DNA from: WQUF01 sp031549885
GTDB taxonomy: Bacteria; Bacillota; Clostridia; Clostridiales; Clostridiaceae
DNA length: 45,001 nucleotides
Reading direction: 5' to 3'
Assembly (NCBI GenBank): GCA_031549885.1
Contig: JAVBPD010000004.1
Coordinates: forward strand, 1-45,001
In this document: piece after piece, positions 6,370 through 14,777 of the stretch
Position numbering within the stretch: position 1 is the stretch's first letter
Layout of the letters: every line of letters begins with the position of its first letter
Notes under the pieces: model-generated
Database searches by the model: none
What the model was told of the DNA's origin: nothing
The model's input: the letters and a program-made list of their open reading frames with translations, nothing else
Translations under genes and position numbers: made by a program

Positions 6370-7713
6370 CTATTTATGTTTTTTTATATATTCCTTATAC
6401 CAATAATAAGAATCCTTAGGAGTTCTCTTTAGAGTTTCGTAATCAACATGGACAATTCCAAATCTTCTATAATACCCTTCTGCCCACTCAAAATTGTCAA
6501 GAAGTGACCAAGTGAAGTATCCATCAATATCCACTCCATCACTTGCTGCTCTTTCTAATTCCTTTAGATAGCGGCTCATAAAATCAATTCTCATAGCATC
6601 GTGAACTTTTCCATCTTCACATACCCAATCCATTGAGCCAAGCCCATTTTCTGTTACAATTATAGGCTTTTTATATCTTTCATATAAAAACTTAGGTCCC
6701 CAGTATAAAGCTTCAGGTGTAACTGCCCAATCAAAATTTGTCCTTGGGAATCCTTCTGCAAATGTAGCATAAACAGCCTCTCCATTTTCTCCTGCATAAA
6801 CCCTTGGGCAATCGTATATATTTACTCCATAAAAATCAACAGGCTGGCTTATTATTTCCATATCTGTACTTTTTATTTCTGGAAGATATTTTTCATGGTA
6901 TTTCATTCCGTCTTCAGGATATTTCCCAAAAAATACAGCATCAGACCACCAAGCAGCATTAAATACAGTATCAACATCTGTGCGGAACATCTCTTTCTTT
7001 GCAGCTTCAATGTCCTCAATTTTATCAGTAGCTGGGCTTCTACCTGCTCCCACTGGTGAAAATCCAATTATAGCATCTTGTTTAGATGCTGCACGAATGG
7101 CTTGAACGCTCTTTCCATGGCAAAGAAGCGCATTATGAACTCCAGCATAAACATCTCTTTGAGTAAGCTTTAAAAATGGAGCATGAAGGCCAAGCTGCAA
7201 TCCATGTCCTATAAAGCATTGAGGTTCATTTAATGTAATCCAATGTTTTACCCTATCTGAAAATTTTGAAACAACTATATTTGTATAATCAGCGAATATG
7301 TCAGCTATATCCCTATTTAAAAAACCACCTTGTTTATAAATCTCATAAGGCAAATCCCAATGGAAAAGTGTCACATAAGGCGTAATATTTTTCTCTAAAA
7401 TTTCATCTAAAAGCCTATCATAAAAATCTAAACCCTTTTCATTAATCTGTCCTTTTCCGTTTGGCAAAATCCTTGGCCAAGATATGGATAACCTATAAGC
7501 ATCAAGCCCTAATTCCTTCATAAGGTTTACATCTTCTTTATACCTGTGGTAATGATCACAAGCCACATCACCAGTATGATTATCTCTTATATAACCTTGA
7601 TGTTTTGAACATGTATCCCAAATGCTTAAACCTTTTCCATCTTCATAAGCTGCACCTTCTATTTGATAACTTGCTGTAGCAGCTCCAAATGTGAAATCTT
7701 TCTTAAAACCCAT
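6370..7713 (-). CDS. GH1 family beta-glycosidase (beta-glucosidase-like)
   Basis: This 447-residue, signal-free enzyme is a full-length GH1 (alpha/beta)8 barrel. FTFGAATASYQIEGA is the N-terminal GH1 signature, WITLNEPQCF carries the acid/base Glu (about residue 163) and IIVTENGLGS the nucleophile Glu (about residue 355). FTWSLLDNFEWAEGY is the substrate-binding loop; it lacks the Ser-Lys-Tyr phosphate-binding signature of 6-phospho-beta-glycosidases as far as I can judge, consistent with import by ABC transport rather than PTS. I chose ATG 7713 because GGAGGT lies 8 bases before it; the upstream in-frame TTG is inside that ribosome site. It is the last gene of the importer operon, 21 bases after the permease, and likely hydrolyses the imported beta-disaccharide in the cytoplasm. 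Confidence 0.92.
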   Translation of the reverse strand: MGFKKDFTFGAATASYQIEGAAYEDGKGLSIWDTCSKHQGYIRDNHTGDVACDHYHRYKEDVNLMKELGLDAYRLSISWPRILPNGKGQINEKGLDFYDRLLDEILEKNITPYVTLFHWDLPYEIYKQGGFLNRDIADIFADYTNIVVSKFSDRVKHWITLNEPQCFIGHGLQLGLHAPFLKLTQRDVYAGVHNALLCHGKSVQAIRAASKQDAIIGFSPVGAGRSPATDKIEDIEAAKKEMFRTDVDTVFNAAWWSDAVFFGKYPEDGMKYHEKYLPEIKSTDMEIISQPVDFYGVNIYDCPRVYAGENGEAVYATFAEGFPRTNFDWAVTPEALYWGPKFLYERYKKPIIVTENGLGSMDWVCEDGKVHDAMRIDFMSRYLKELERAASDGVDIDGYFTWSLLDNFEWAEGYYRRFGIVHVDYETLKRTPKDSYYWYKEYIKKHK

Positions 7714-7734
7714 TTTTTTTACCTCCAAATATAA

Positions 7735-8562
7735 TTATCCTTTTAAAGCTCCTGTTGTAAAGCTCTTTTGTATTTGTCCACTCATTAATAAATAAATTGC
7801 TAAAGTAGGAACAGTGGCTACAACAAGGCCAGCGCCTAAAGCTCCCCAATTTGTGGCGTACATGCCAACCATTCCCATAATACCAACGGTTAATGTCTTC
7901 CAGTTTTGCTTGCTTATAAATGATATTGCAAACATAAGTTCATTCCAGCAGCTTAAATAAGTAAAAATTGCAACAGTTGCAACTGCTGGTCTAATTAATG
8001 GTAGCATTATCTTTAAAAAAAGTCCATAAATGTTAAGCCCATCTAAACAAGCAGCCTCTTCTAATTCTCTTGGAAGGGTCTTAAAAAAACCCACAAATAT
8101 ATATATTGCCATTGGAATAGCAAAGGCCACATAAGGAAGTATTAAAGCAAACGGAGTGTTATATAAATTTGTCCTCTTTAAAAAAACAAATAATGGCAAA
8201 AGCGTTGCATGAAGAGGTATCATCATACCAGATAAAAATATAACTAAAACAGTATTTGATAATTTCCATTTCATACGAGCAATTGCATATGCTGCCATTG
8301 CTGATATGGTTGTAGAAATAATTATAGTGCTAAATGTTACAAGCACGCTGTTTAAAAAATACCTTGCTATATTTCCTTTTGAAAGAACATTTGAATAATT
8401 TTCAAAATGAAATACGGTAGGAAAGGCTAATGGATTAGGTCCAAATATTTCTAAGTTATTTTTAACAGAAAATATAAATAACCAATATAGTGGAAACAAT
8501 TGAATTAATGCAATTATTATTAATATAACATAAAGCGCCACACTTCCTATTCTCTTTTTCAT
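7735..8562 (-). CDS. CUT1 sugar ABC transporter permease, MalG type
   Basis: The 275-residue membrane protein has a single N-terminal helix (VALYVILIIIALIQLFPLYW), several later membrane segments and the EAA loop EEAACLDGLNIYGLFLKIML at about residues 188-210, which docks the ATPase. The C-terminus ends IQKSFTTGALKG, a conserved ending of MalG-like subunits. With the neighbouring MalF-type subunit it forms the channel for an oligosaccharide. The start follows AAGGGGAAGATTGT. No ATPase gene is in this operon. Confidence 0.9.
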   Translation of the reverse strand: MKKRIGSVALYVILIIIALIQLFPLYWLFIFSVKNNLEIFGPNPLAFPTVFHFENYSNVLSKGNIARYFLNSVLVTFSTIIISTTISAMAAYAIARMKWKLSNTVLVIFLSGMMIPLHATLLPLFVFLKRTNLYNTPFALILPYVAFAIPMAIYIFVGFFKTLPRELEEAACLDGLNIYGLFLKIMLPLIRPAVATVAIFTYLSCWNELMFAISFISKQNWKTLTVGIMGMVGMYATNWGALGAGLVVATVPTLAIYLLMSGQIQKSFTTGALKG

Positions 8563-8577
8563 ACAATCTTCCCCTTC

Positions 8578-9465
8578 TTAATACTCATATTCTTGAACTT
8601 TAAAGAATCTCTGAAGTACTACTGTAAATATTAAGCATTCAATTAATATAAATATAGCCATAGCACTGCCCATTCCATATTTATTTTGAAGGAATATATT
8701 GCTAAACATTAAAGTTGCAGGCACCTCTGTAGCATGTATTGGCCCGCCTTTTGTTAAAACATATATAAGGTCAAATGTTTTAAATGAACCAATAAGAGCA
8801 AATGTTACACAAACCTTAATCATAGGCATTATAAGAGGGATTACTACATTTAATGAAACTTGAAGCTTTGAGGCTCCATCTATTTCTGCAGCTTCATAAA
8901 TTGTAGAAGGAATTGCTTTAATAGCAGAATAAAGAAGCAGCATATGATAACCAATATATTGCCATATAAGAACAAAGAAAGCAGCTCCAAGCGCAAGATG
9001 TTGATCTGCAAGCCAGTTTCTCTTTAAAAAACCTAATCCAATGTTATTTAAAAGCACATTTAAAAGACCATTGTTTGGATTATATATTTTCATCCAAAGT
9101 TGCCCAATTACTGTTGTAGAGATTATAACTGGTATAAAATATATATTCCTAAAAATGGACTCTCCTTTAATTCCTCTTGAGATTATAAGAGCTAGTATAA
9201 GTGCTAATGGTATTTGAACAAAGACAGATAATAAAGCAAGTATTCCAGAGTTAATTATAGATTTTACAAAATATTCTTCTTTATTTGCAAACATAGTTAT
9301 ATAATTTTTTAATCCAATAAATGTTCCAGGGGATGCGCCATTCCAATTTAATAAGGAATAATAGGTAGAAAATAATATGGGCATTAAAACTACTGCTACA
9401 AAAACAATAAATGCAGGCATTACAAAAATTAAAATAGCTCTTTTGTCCCTAAGTACTTTATCCAT
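8578..9465 (-). CDS. CUT1 sugar ABC transporter permease, MalF type
   Basis: This 295-residue subunit has about six membrane helices, starting with AILIFVMPAFIVFVAVVLMP. Its EAA loop is YEAAEIDGASKLQVSLNVVI near residues 190-210. I place the start at ATG 9465, 8 bases after AGGAG; an in-frame GTG at 9474 lies inside the ribosome site. It lies between the binding-protein and MalG-type genes, with a small stem-loop separating it from the binding protein gene. Confidence 0.9.
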   Translation of the reverse strand: MDKVLRDKRAILIFVMPAFIVFVAVVLMPILFSTYYSLLNWNGASPGTFIGLKNYITMFANKEEYFVKSIINSGILALLSVFVQIPLALILALIISRGIKGESIFRNIYFIPVIISTTVIGQLWMKIYNPNNGLLNVLLNNIGLGFLKRNWLADQHLALGAAFFVLIWQYIGYHMLLLYSAIKAIPSTIYEAAEIDGASKLQVSLNVVIPLIMPMIKVCVTFALIGSFKTFDLIYVLTKGGPIHATEVPATLMFSNIFLQNKYGMGSAMAIFILIECLIFTVVLQRFFKVQEYEY

Positions 9466-9493
9466 TATTTTCACTCCTCTCTATTTTTAATTA

Positions 9494-9518
9494 AGGGGAC
9501 TATTATATATAGCCCCCA
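9494..9518 (-). terminator. Intercistronic stem-loop between binding protein and permease
   Basis: Plus-strand GGGGACTAT and ATAGCCCC (with one bulged A) flank a TATAT loop. Such a hairpin after the binding-protein gene commonly makes the binding protein more abundant than the permeases by partial termination or mRNA protection. The second importer has a hairpin at the same place (16272-16303). Confidence 0.45.
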
Positions 9519-9532
9519 TTTAAACTTATCTA

Positions 9533-10900
9533 TTAAGGTTGTTGAAGTTTTACCATTTCTTTAGCAAAATCTTCAGGAGTTATTTGTCCTGCAAAAATTT
9601 GTTGAACTAAGCTCTTATGTTTTTCTGCAGCATCTCCTTCAAGGAATGTATCCCAAGCAAGAACGGCTCCAGTTGATTTGTTTGCTATATCTATTATTTG
9701 TTGAACAAGTGGGTCAACAGTAATGCCAGTCATGTCTATTTTCCATGTTGCAATTCCTGCTCCAAGCTTAAAGCTCTCTCTTGACATGTTTTCTGTAACA
9801 TACTTAACAAAATCTACAGCAAGTTCCTTATCTTTTGCGTTATTTGAAACCATAAGAGAGTCAATAGATCCTCCTAATATTTGATTTCCATCGCCTTTTC
9901 CATCAGAAATTGAAGGGAAATTAACAGCAACAACTTTATCTTTAACTTGTGATAAGCTAGCATCTTGTATTTCTGCAGCTTCCCAGCTACCAATAAACAT
10001 CATTGGAACTTGTCCACTTAAGAAAGGCATTTTAGCATCATCTTGAGTAAATGCTAATGCTCCTGGGTCAAATGCTCCAGCTTTAACAAGATCGTCAAGG
10101 TATTTTGCACTTTGAACAAATTCAGGTGAATCAAATGAAGCTTCTCCTGCAAGTGCTTTGTTTGATAATTCTGCTCCAGCAGTTCTTACAGCATAAGCAT
10201 TTTGATAGAACATTGCAGGCCATCCATCTTTAGCACCAACTGTAATAGGAGTAATTCCTTTTTCCTTAAATGCTGCTACTGCTTTAAGAAGATCATCATT
10301 AGTAGTAGGAAGTGCTATACTGTTAGCATCAAACATTTCTTTATTGCAATATATAACTCCTACCCACTCAATAAATGGTAGACCATATATTTTTCCACCA
10401 TAATTAAAATTATCAAGTGCTCCAGGAATTAATTTGTCCTTAGTTCCATCGCTTATATAATCATCTAATGGTAAAAGTTGACCAGCTTCAGCAAATGGTT
10501 TTGCAAATCCACCACCCCAAGCAAAGAATACATCAGGAGCTTCATTTGCTGCTATGGCAGTTTTAAGTTTTGTTTTATAAGCTTCGTTTTCAGTGGCATC
10601 GATTTCAATTTCAACATCTGGATGAAGAGCTTTATAATCCTCTAAAACCTTTGCAAAAGATTTTGCATTTGCATCAGAATCTGAAGTCCAAAGATGCCAT
10701 ACAGTTAATTTCTTTTTCTCAGTGCTGCTTTGTGTAGTTTGAGCTTGTGTAGCTTGAGTTGTATCACTACCTGCTGCAGTTGTATCAGGAGCTTTTGTTG
10801 TATCAGGAGTTTGAGCACCCCCTCCTCCGCAAGCAAATAAACCAAGTGACATAATGCCAGCCATTGATATGGATAGTATTTTGTTTATTACTTTTCTCAT
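9533..10900 (-). CDS. Sugar-binding lipoprotein of a CUT1 ABC importer
   Basis: The 455-residue extracellular solute-binding protein (family 1) begins with a lipoprotein signal peptide MRKVINKILSISMAGIMSLG and lipobox LFAC (Cys about 24). A low-complexity Thr/Ala/Gln linker follows to about residue 60, then KKLTVWHLWTSDSDANAKSF, a typical SBP1 start. Later motifs such as GQVPMMFIGSWEAAEI agree with this family. It would capture a beta-linked oligosaccharide if the GH1 gene in the same operon shows the substrate. ATG 10900 follows AAGGAGG with an 11-base gap. Confidence 0.92.
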   Translation of the reverse strand: MRKVINKILSISMAGIMSLGLFACGGGGAQTPDTTKAPDTTAAGSDTTQATQAQTTQSSTEKKKLTVWHLWTSDSDANAKSFAKVLEDYKALHPDVEIEIDATENEAYKTKLKTAIAANEAPDVFFAWGGGFAKPFAEAGQLLPLDDYISDGTKDKLIPGALDNFNYGGKIYGLPFIEWVGVIYCNKEMFDANSIALPTTNDDLLKAVAAFKEKGITPITVGAKDGWPAMFYQNAYAVRTAGAELSNKALAGEASFDSPEFVQSAKYLDDLVKAGAFDPGALAFTQDDAKMPFLSGQVPMMFIGSWEAAEIQDASLSQVKDKVVAVNFPSISDGKGDGNQILGGSIDSLMVSNNAKDKELAVDFVKYVTENMSRESFKLGAGIATWKIDMTGITVDPLVQQIIDIANKSTGAVLAWDTFLEGDAAEKHKSLVQQIFAGQITPEDFAKEMVKLQQP

Positions 10901-10902
10901 TA

Positions 10903-10911
10903 ATTAACGTG
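10903..10911 (-). promoter_or_regulatory. Possible LacI-type half operator before the first importer
   Basis: The minus strand reads CACGTTAAT between the GGAGG and the ATG of the binding-protein gene. The same 9-mer lies before the lacI gene (27918-27926), and its ACGTTAA core is in the palindrome at 14733-14744. A role is inference. Confidence 0.3.
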
Positions 10912-11016
10912 CCTCCTTAAATAACTTATTGTATATATAATAAAATAATATTTCTAAAATAAACATTGATTAATTTTACTAAAACCTTTTCAAATTTTAC
11001 TTCTATAAAAAATCAA

Positions 11017-11049
11017 AAAAGAGTATCATTTGCACTTAGATACTCTTTT
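11017..11049 (-). terminator. Terminator of the 72-residue protein gene
   Basis: AAAAGAGTATC and GATACTCTTTT form an 11-bp stem with an 11-base loop, followed on the minus strand by a T run. It separates the small gene from the importer operon downstream, which therefore needs its own promoter in the AT-rich stretch 10912-11016. Confidence 0.75.
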
Positions 11050-11073
11050 CACATTCATGTTAAAATAAAAAAA

Positions 11074-11292
11074 CTATTCTTTCGACTTTTTCTTTATTTC
11101 CTTTTCATATTCTTCCTGTAATTGTTTCATGCTTCCTTGATCAGGAATTTCATAAATTTCAGAATAAGCTTCTACATATTCCTCATCACTTGGTAAACTT
11201 TGAATAAGGCCAGTGCATTCAGTCATAGATGCCACATTGTTTTCCATAAGCTTACCAGGATCTGGGTATGGCTTTGATCCATCGTTTTTCAT
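11074..11292 (-). CDS. Small acidic protein of unknown function
   Basis: The 72-residue protein begins MKNDGSKPYPDPGKLMENN, then ASMTECTGLIQSLPSDEEYV, and ends in a charged helix (QEEYEKEIKKKSKE). It has no signal peptide and one Cys. The start follows GAAAGGAG, and a strong terminator follows, so it is a real expressed gene. I recall similar short clostridial proteins with a TECTGLI core, but know no function. It sits between the two-component system and the first importer operon, and is probably independent of both. Confidence 0.65.
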   Translation of the reverse strand: MKNDGSKPYPDPGKLMENNVASMTECTGLIQSLPSDEEYVEAYSEIYEIPDQGSMKQLQEEYEKEIKKKSKE

Positions 11293-11372
11293 AAATAAAC
11301 TCCTTTCAATTCTTAAATTTTCATTAAATATTTGAGTTTATTATTTGCACGCCAATATTAATTATGCAATAT

Positions 11373-12932
11373 TTAACAATTATATTTTTTTCTATATTTG
11401 GTTATAGTCATTCCAGTGTACTTTTTAAATAATGTTGAAAAATAATTTGGGTCATCGATGCCAATCATGGCTCCAATTTCATATGCCTTTACTTCAGTAT
11501 TTCCAAGATATTCTATAGCCCTTTCAATTCTTTTTTTATTAATATAATCCCTAAATGATATTCCCTGTCTTTGTTTAAACATGCGGCTTAAATAAGAAGC
11601 GTTTATGTAAAAATGCTTAGCTGTTCCTGAAAGGGACAAAGCTTTATTTGAAAGATTTTCATCTATATATTTTTCAATGCTTTTTATTTGATTTGTAGCA
11701 GTATTGTTTCTAATTTTATTAAAATAAGAGGTTATATTTAAAATAAGATCATATAAAAATTTTTTAATTTCAAAATAAGTCTTTAAATAAAACACATCTT
11801 CAAATTTATCTTTTAGAATTTGGCTTAGTTCAGCATTTATAGAATGTATCTTTACCAAAACTTGTATTACTTTTATTCTTAAATTGTCTATATTTTCCAT
11901 TTCAAAATAAAAATTATTATCTATCCATTCTTCTGCATTTTGCATAAGCCCACCTTTTAAATAAAATTCTAATTTTGCTAAATCCTCTTCTTCAATTTTT
12001 ATGTTATCTGTAGATTTTTCAGATATTATACCTAATTCCTCATAAAATACTAACCCATTTTGATCTAAAATATTGCTATAATTTATAGCATGTTCTGCTT
12101 CTATATATGATTCCCTTATATTTTGAAGTCCAAAAACTATTGATCCAATTCCAATGTTTAAATCACAGTCTAAACTATTTATCATAATAGTTTTTAAATA
12201 TTCATAATCAACTAAAAGATCCATAGAGCTTAAGCAATTAAGCATTACTAGTCTATTTTTATTATCAAAAAATACATGAGCGTTTTTAAAATTTTCATAT
12301 ATTATATTTTTAAATACAAAAAGATCAAAGAGCTCTTTGTTTTGATTAGATGTTTCATTAATTTTACTTATAATTGCAATTTGAAAATATTCCCCTCCAA
12401 TATCAATTTTTAAAGATAAGAGCTTTTCTTCAATATATTTTGAATCAAGTTTTTTTGTTATTATTTCGTTTAAAAATGCTTCTGATAAATAAGGAATGTA
12501 TTCATTTATTTGGTTAATAATTTCTTTATATTCAAGCTCTTTTTTCCTTTCACTAATTATTTTATCTCGAGTCTTATATATGCTTTCAATAAAATCTTTC
12601 TCATTTAATGGCTTTAATAAATAATCGTCCACACCTATCTTTATACATTTTTGAGCATAATCAAAATTGTCATGTCCTGTAACAACTATGACTTTTATGT
12701 GAGGTTTAACTTCAAAAATCATTTTAATCATTTCTATTCCATTAAGAACTGGCATATTAATATCTGTTATTATAATGTCACAGGAAATTTCATCTAAAAA
12801 ATCAAGCGCCTCAGCCGCTGAAGAAGCTTCGCCTACAATATCAAAAAATTTATTTTGAATAACCACATAATTTTTAATAAGTTCCCTTATTAAAAACTCA
12901 TCTTCTACAATTAATACTTTTAGCCTTTCCAC
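11373..12932 (-). CDS. Response regulator with AraC-type DNA-binding domain (YesN-like)
   Basis: This 519-residue regulator has an N-terminal receiver domain: LKVLIVEDEFLIREL with the acidic pair, phosphoacceptor Asp about 57 in DIIITDINMPVLNG, VVTGHD and the Lys in YLLKPLNEKDF. A long middle region follows, and an AraC/XylS double helix-turn-helix occupies the last 100 residues (FYINASYLSRMFKQRQGISF, then AYEIGAMIGIDDPNYFSTLF). It starts at GTG 12932, one base after the kinase stop, with the ribosome site GGAGG inside the kinase gene. With the kinase it is expected to sense an extracellular sugar and activate nearby transport genes. Confidence 0.92.
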   Translation of the reverse strand: MERLKVLIVEDEFLIRELIKNYVVIQNKFFDIVGEASSAAEALDFLDEISCDIIITDINMPVLNGIEMIKMIFEVKPHIKVIVVTGHDNFDYAQKCIKIGVDDYLLKPLNEKDFIESIYKTRDKIISERKKELEYKEIINQINEYIPYLSEAFLNEIITKKLDSKYIEEKLLSLKIDIGGEYFQIAIISKINETSNQNKELFDLFVFKNIIYENFKNAHVFFDNKNRLVMLNCLSSMDLLVDYEYLKTIMINSLDCDLNIGIGSIVFGLQNIRESYIEAEHAINYSNILDQNGLVFYEELGIISEKSTDNIKIEEEDLAKLEFYLKGGLMQNAEEWIDNNFYFEMENIDNLRIKVIQVLVKIHSINAELSQILKDKFEDVFYLKTYFEIKKFLYDLILNITSYFNKIRNNTATNQIKSIEKYIDENLSNKALSLSGTAKHFYINASYLSRMFKQRQGISFRDYINKKRIERAIEYLGNTEVKAYEIGAMIGIDDPNYFSTLFKKYTGMTITKYRKKYNC

Positions 12933-12933
12933 G

Positions 12934-14613
12934 TTAAAGCCTCCTATGGATTTTAATTTTTACAGATGTGCCTTCTCCTAAAGCACTATCTACTTTAAAC
13001 TCACTTGTTTCTCCACATAAAATTTTAATTCGCTTTTTCGTTGCGTTAATCCCCACGCTCTTTCCTAATAATACTTCTTGAAGCTTCTTATTATCCATGC
13101 CCTTTCCATTATCAATAACTTCAATATATAGAAATTCTTCATCCACAAAAGCTTTTATTTCAATAAGCCCGTCTATAATGTTTTCTCGAATTCCATGATA
13201 AATAGAATTCTCTACAAGTGGTTGCAAAATCATCTTTGGAACATTTACATCTAATGCTTCCTGAGATACATCATACTCTATGTCAAACAAATCTTTATAT
13301 CTAAGTTGTTGTATGTATTGGTATGACTTTATTGATTGTAATTCCTTTTCAAGTGAAATTATTTCATCACCATTGTTTAAACAAGCTTTATAAAAATTTC
13401 CTAAAGCATTTATGGTTTCTGATACCTCTTCAGTCTTGCCCATAACAGCTAAAGAGCTTATGGTATTCAGCGTATTATATAAAAAATGTGGCTTTATTTG
13501 AGCAATAGTTATTTCAAGCTCTGCTTTATGAAGTGCTTTTTGTTCTTCATAAACATCTTTTATAAGCCTTTGAATTTTATCTATCGTTATATTATACACC
13601 TCTTGAAACCGCCCAATTTCATCTTTTGTTGTTATTGAATCTACATAATTAAACTTTCCATTAAAAACACAATCCATAGATTCTATTAATTTTTTAATTG
13701 GGCGAGAAATATAATTTGAAATCCATACAGATCCAAAAAAAATAAGCAAACTGCTAATAACTATAATTAAGGCAATTATTGAAGTAAATGCGCTAAGGGG
13801 TATAGAAACTTCATAAACAGATAAACATTTAATTATGCTCATATTAAGTCCTTCATTTTTTATGCCGACAATAACATAATTATTTTTACCTTCACGTAAA
13901 ATTTCTGAAAATTTATCATTTTTGTTAAATAAATCAGCAATGGCTTGTTTACTAATAATATTGTCTATATTGTTTTTCACAATATAAACACTGCTATTAT
14001 CATTTAATAGATCCACATCATCATAATCCATACCAAACATTTTATTGAACTCAACATTAATGCATAAAATACCAATAGGTTTAAAATTTTTAAGGCTATT
14101 AATGATGCGAAAAAAAGAAATATATTGAATTTTCTCATCAATTAACCCACAGGCATTTAAAGAAACCACATATCCACCTTTTTTCTCAACTATTTTATTA
14201 TAAATAGGCAAATTAACAACACTCTCATAATTTATATTTTTAAATACTTTTTTTTCTGAATAATACTTGTCTCCATTTTGCCTTACTATATAAGCAGAAG
14301 ATATGGCACTTTTAAAATTAACAGTTTCCTTTAAATAATTCATAATCTTTAGATCTTCTTCCCAAGAAAATTTAATTAAACCATCTTGAACAATGCTGCT
14401 TGATATTATTGTTTTTGATGTATCTAAAACATCTCTTAAAACCGCATTTATAGCTTTATTATCAGACTCAATGGAATCAAGGGATATCTCTTCAAATGTT
14501 TTATTTGTAATATAATCCTTTGAAGAGAAAAAAATCCCAAGGCTAATAGAAATGCTCATTAAAATTAAAATAGCATAGCATAAAATAATCTTATTTCTAA
14601 TTGATAGTTGCAT
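12934..14613 (-). CDS. Membrane sensor histidine kinase (YesM-like)
   Basis: The protein is about 559 residues long from ATG 14613, which follows GGAGGA; an in-frame TTG at 14625 lies within that site. It has a membrane helix at the N-terminus (IILCYAILILMSISISLGIF), an extracellular sensing region of about 240 residues, a second helix near 277-299, a HAMP segment, and a His_kinase domain with phosphoacceptor His about 376 in IAQIKPHFLYNTLN. The ATPase domain has an N box (LQPLVENSIYHGI) and a G box (VIDNGKGMDN). This is the class that controls oligosaccharide uptake in Firmicutes. It is divergent from the GH65 importer operon, so that operon is the likely target. Confidence 0.92.
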   Translation of the reverse strand: MQLSIRNKIILCYAILILMSISISLGIFFSSKDYITNKTFEEISLDSIESDNKAINAVLRDVLDTSKTIISSSIVQDGLIKFSWEEDLKIMNYLKETVNFKSAISSAYIVRQNGDKYYSEKKVFKNINYESVVNLPIYNKIVEKKGGYVVSLNACGLIDEKIQYISFFRIINSLKNFKPIGILCINVEFNKMFGMDYDDVDLLNDNSSVYIVKNNIDNIISKQAIADLFNKNDKFSEILREGKNNYVIVGIKNEGLNMSIIKCLSVYEVSIPLSAFTSIIALIIVISSLLIFFGSVWISNYISRPIKKLIESMDCVFNGKFNYVDSITTKDEIGRFQEVYNITIDKIQRLIKDVYEEQKALHKAELEITIAQIKPHFLYNTLNTISSLAVMGKTEEVSETINALGNFYKACLNNGDEIISLEKELQSIKSYQYIQQLRYKDLFDIEYDVSQEALDVNVPKMILQPLVENSIYHGIRENIIDGLIEIKAFVDEEFLYIEVIDNGKGMDNKKLQEVLLGKSVGINATKKRIKILCGETSEFKVDSALGEGTSVKIKIHRRL

Positions 14614-14645
14614 TGCTTCCTCCAATCATAACTTAAGATATATGG

Positions 14646-14654
14646 ATTATAACA
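14646..14654 (-). promoter_or_regulatory. Extended -10 promoter of the kinase-regulator operon
   Basis: On the minus strand TGTTATAAT (an extended TGn plus perfect TATAAT) precedes the kinase start by about 33 bases. The -35 match is weak, as usual for extended -10 promoters. It is divergent from the promoter at 14701. Confidence 0.5.
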
Positions 14655-14700
14655 TAACAAAACTAATCTTGAAAATGTTATCATTTTTAGCAAAACCATA

Positions 14701-14729
14701 TTGACATTTATAATAATTTATTTTAAACT
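14701..14729 (+). promoter_or_regulatory. Promoter of the GH65 importer operon
   Basis: A perfect TTGACA (14701-14706), 17 bases, and TAAACT (14724-14729). A 12-base palindrome follows 3 bases later, placing the likely start site inside or next to an operator. Confidence 0.6.
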
Positions 14730-14732
14730 AAC

Positions 14733-14744
14733 TTTAACGTTAAA
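14733..14744 (+). promoter_or_regulatory. Perfect palindrome TTTAACGTTAAA, likely LacI-type operator
   Basis: The 12-base palindrome has the central CG typical of LacI/GalR operators and lies just after the -10 box of the promoter at 14701, where a repressor would block initiation. The lacI-family gene at 26838-27854 is the natural candidate. Half-matching ACGTTAA sites occur before that gene and before the first importer operon. Confidence 0.5.
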
Positions 14745-14777
14745 CCTAGCAAGTAAAATTTATTTTTGGAGGGAATT

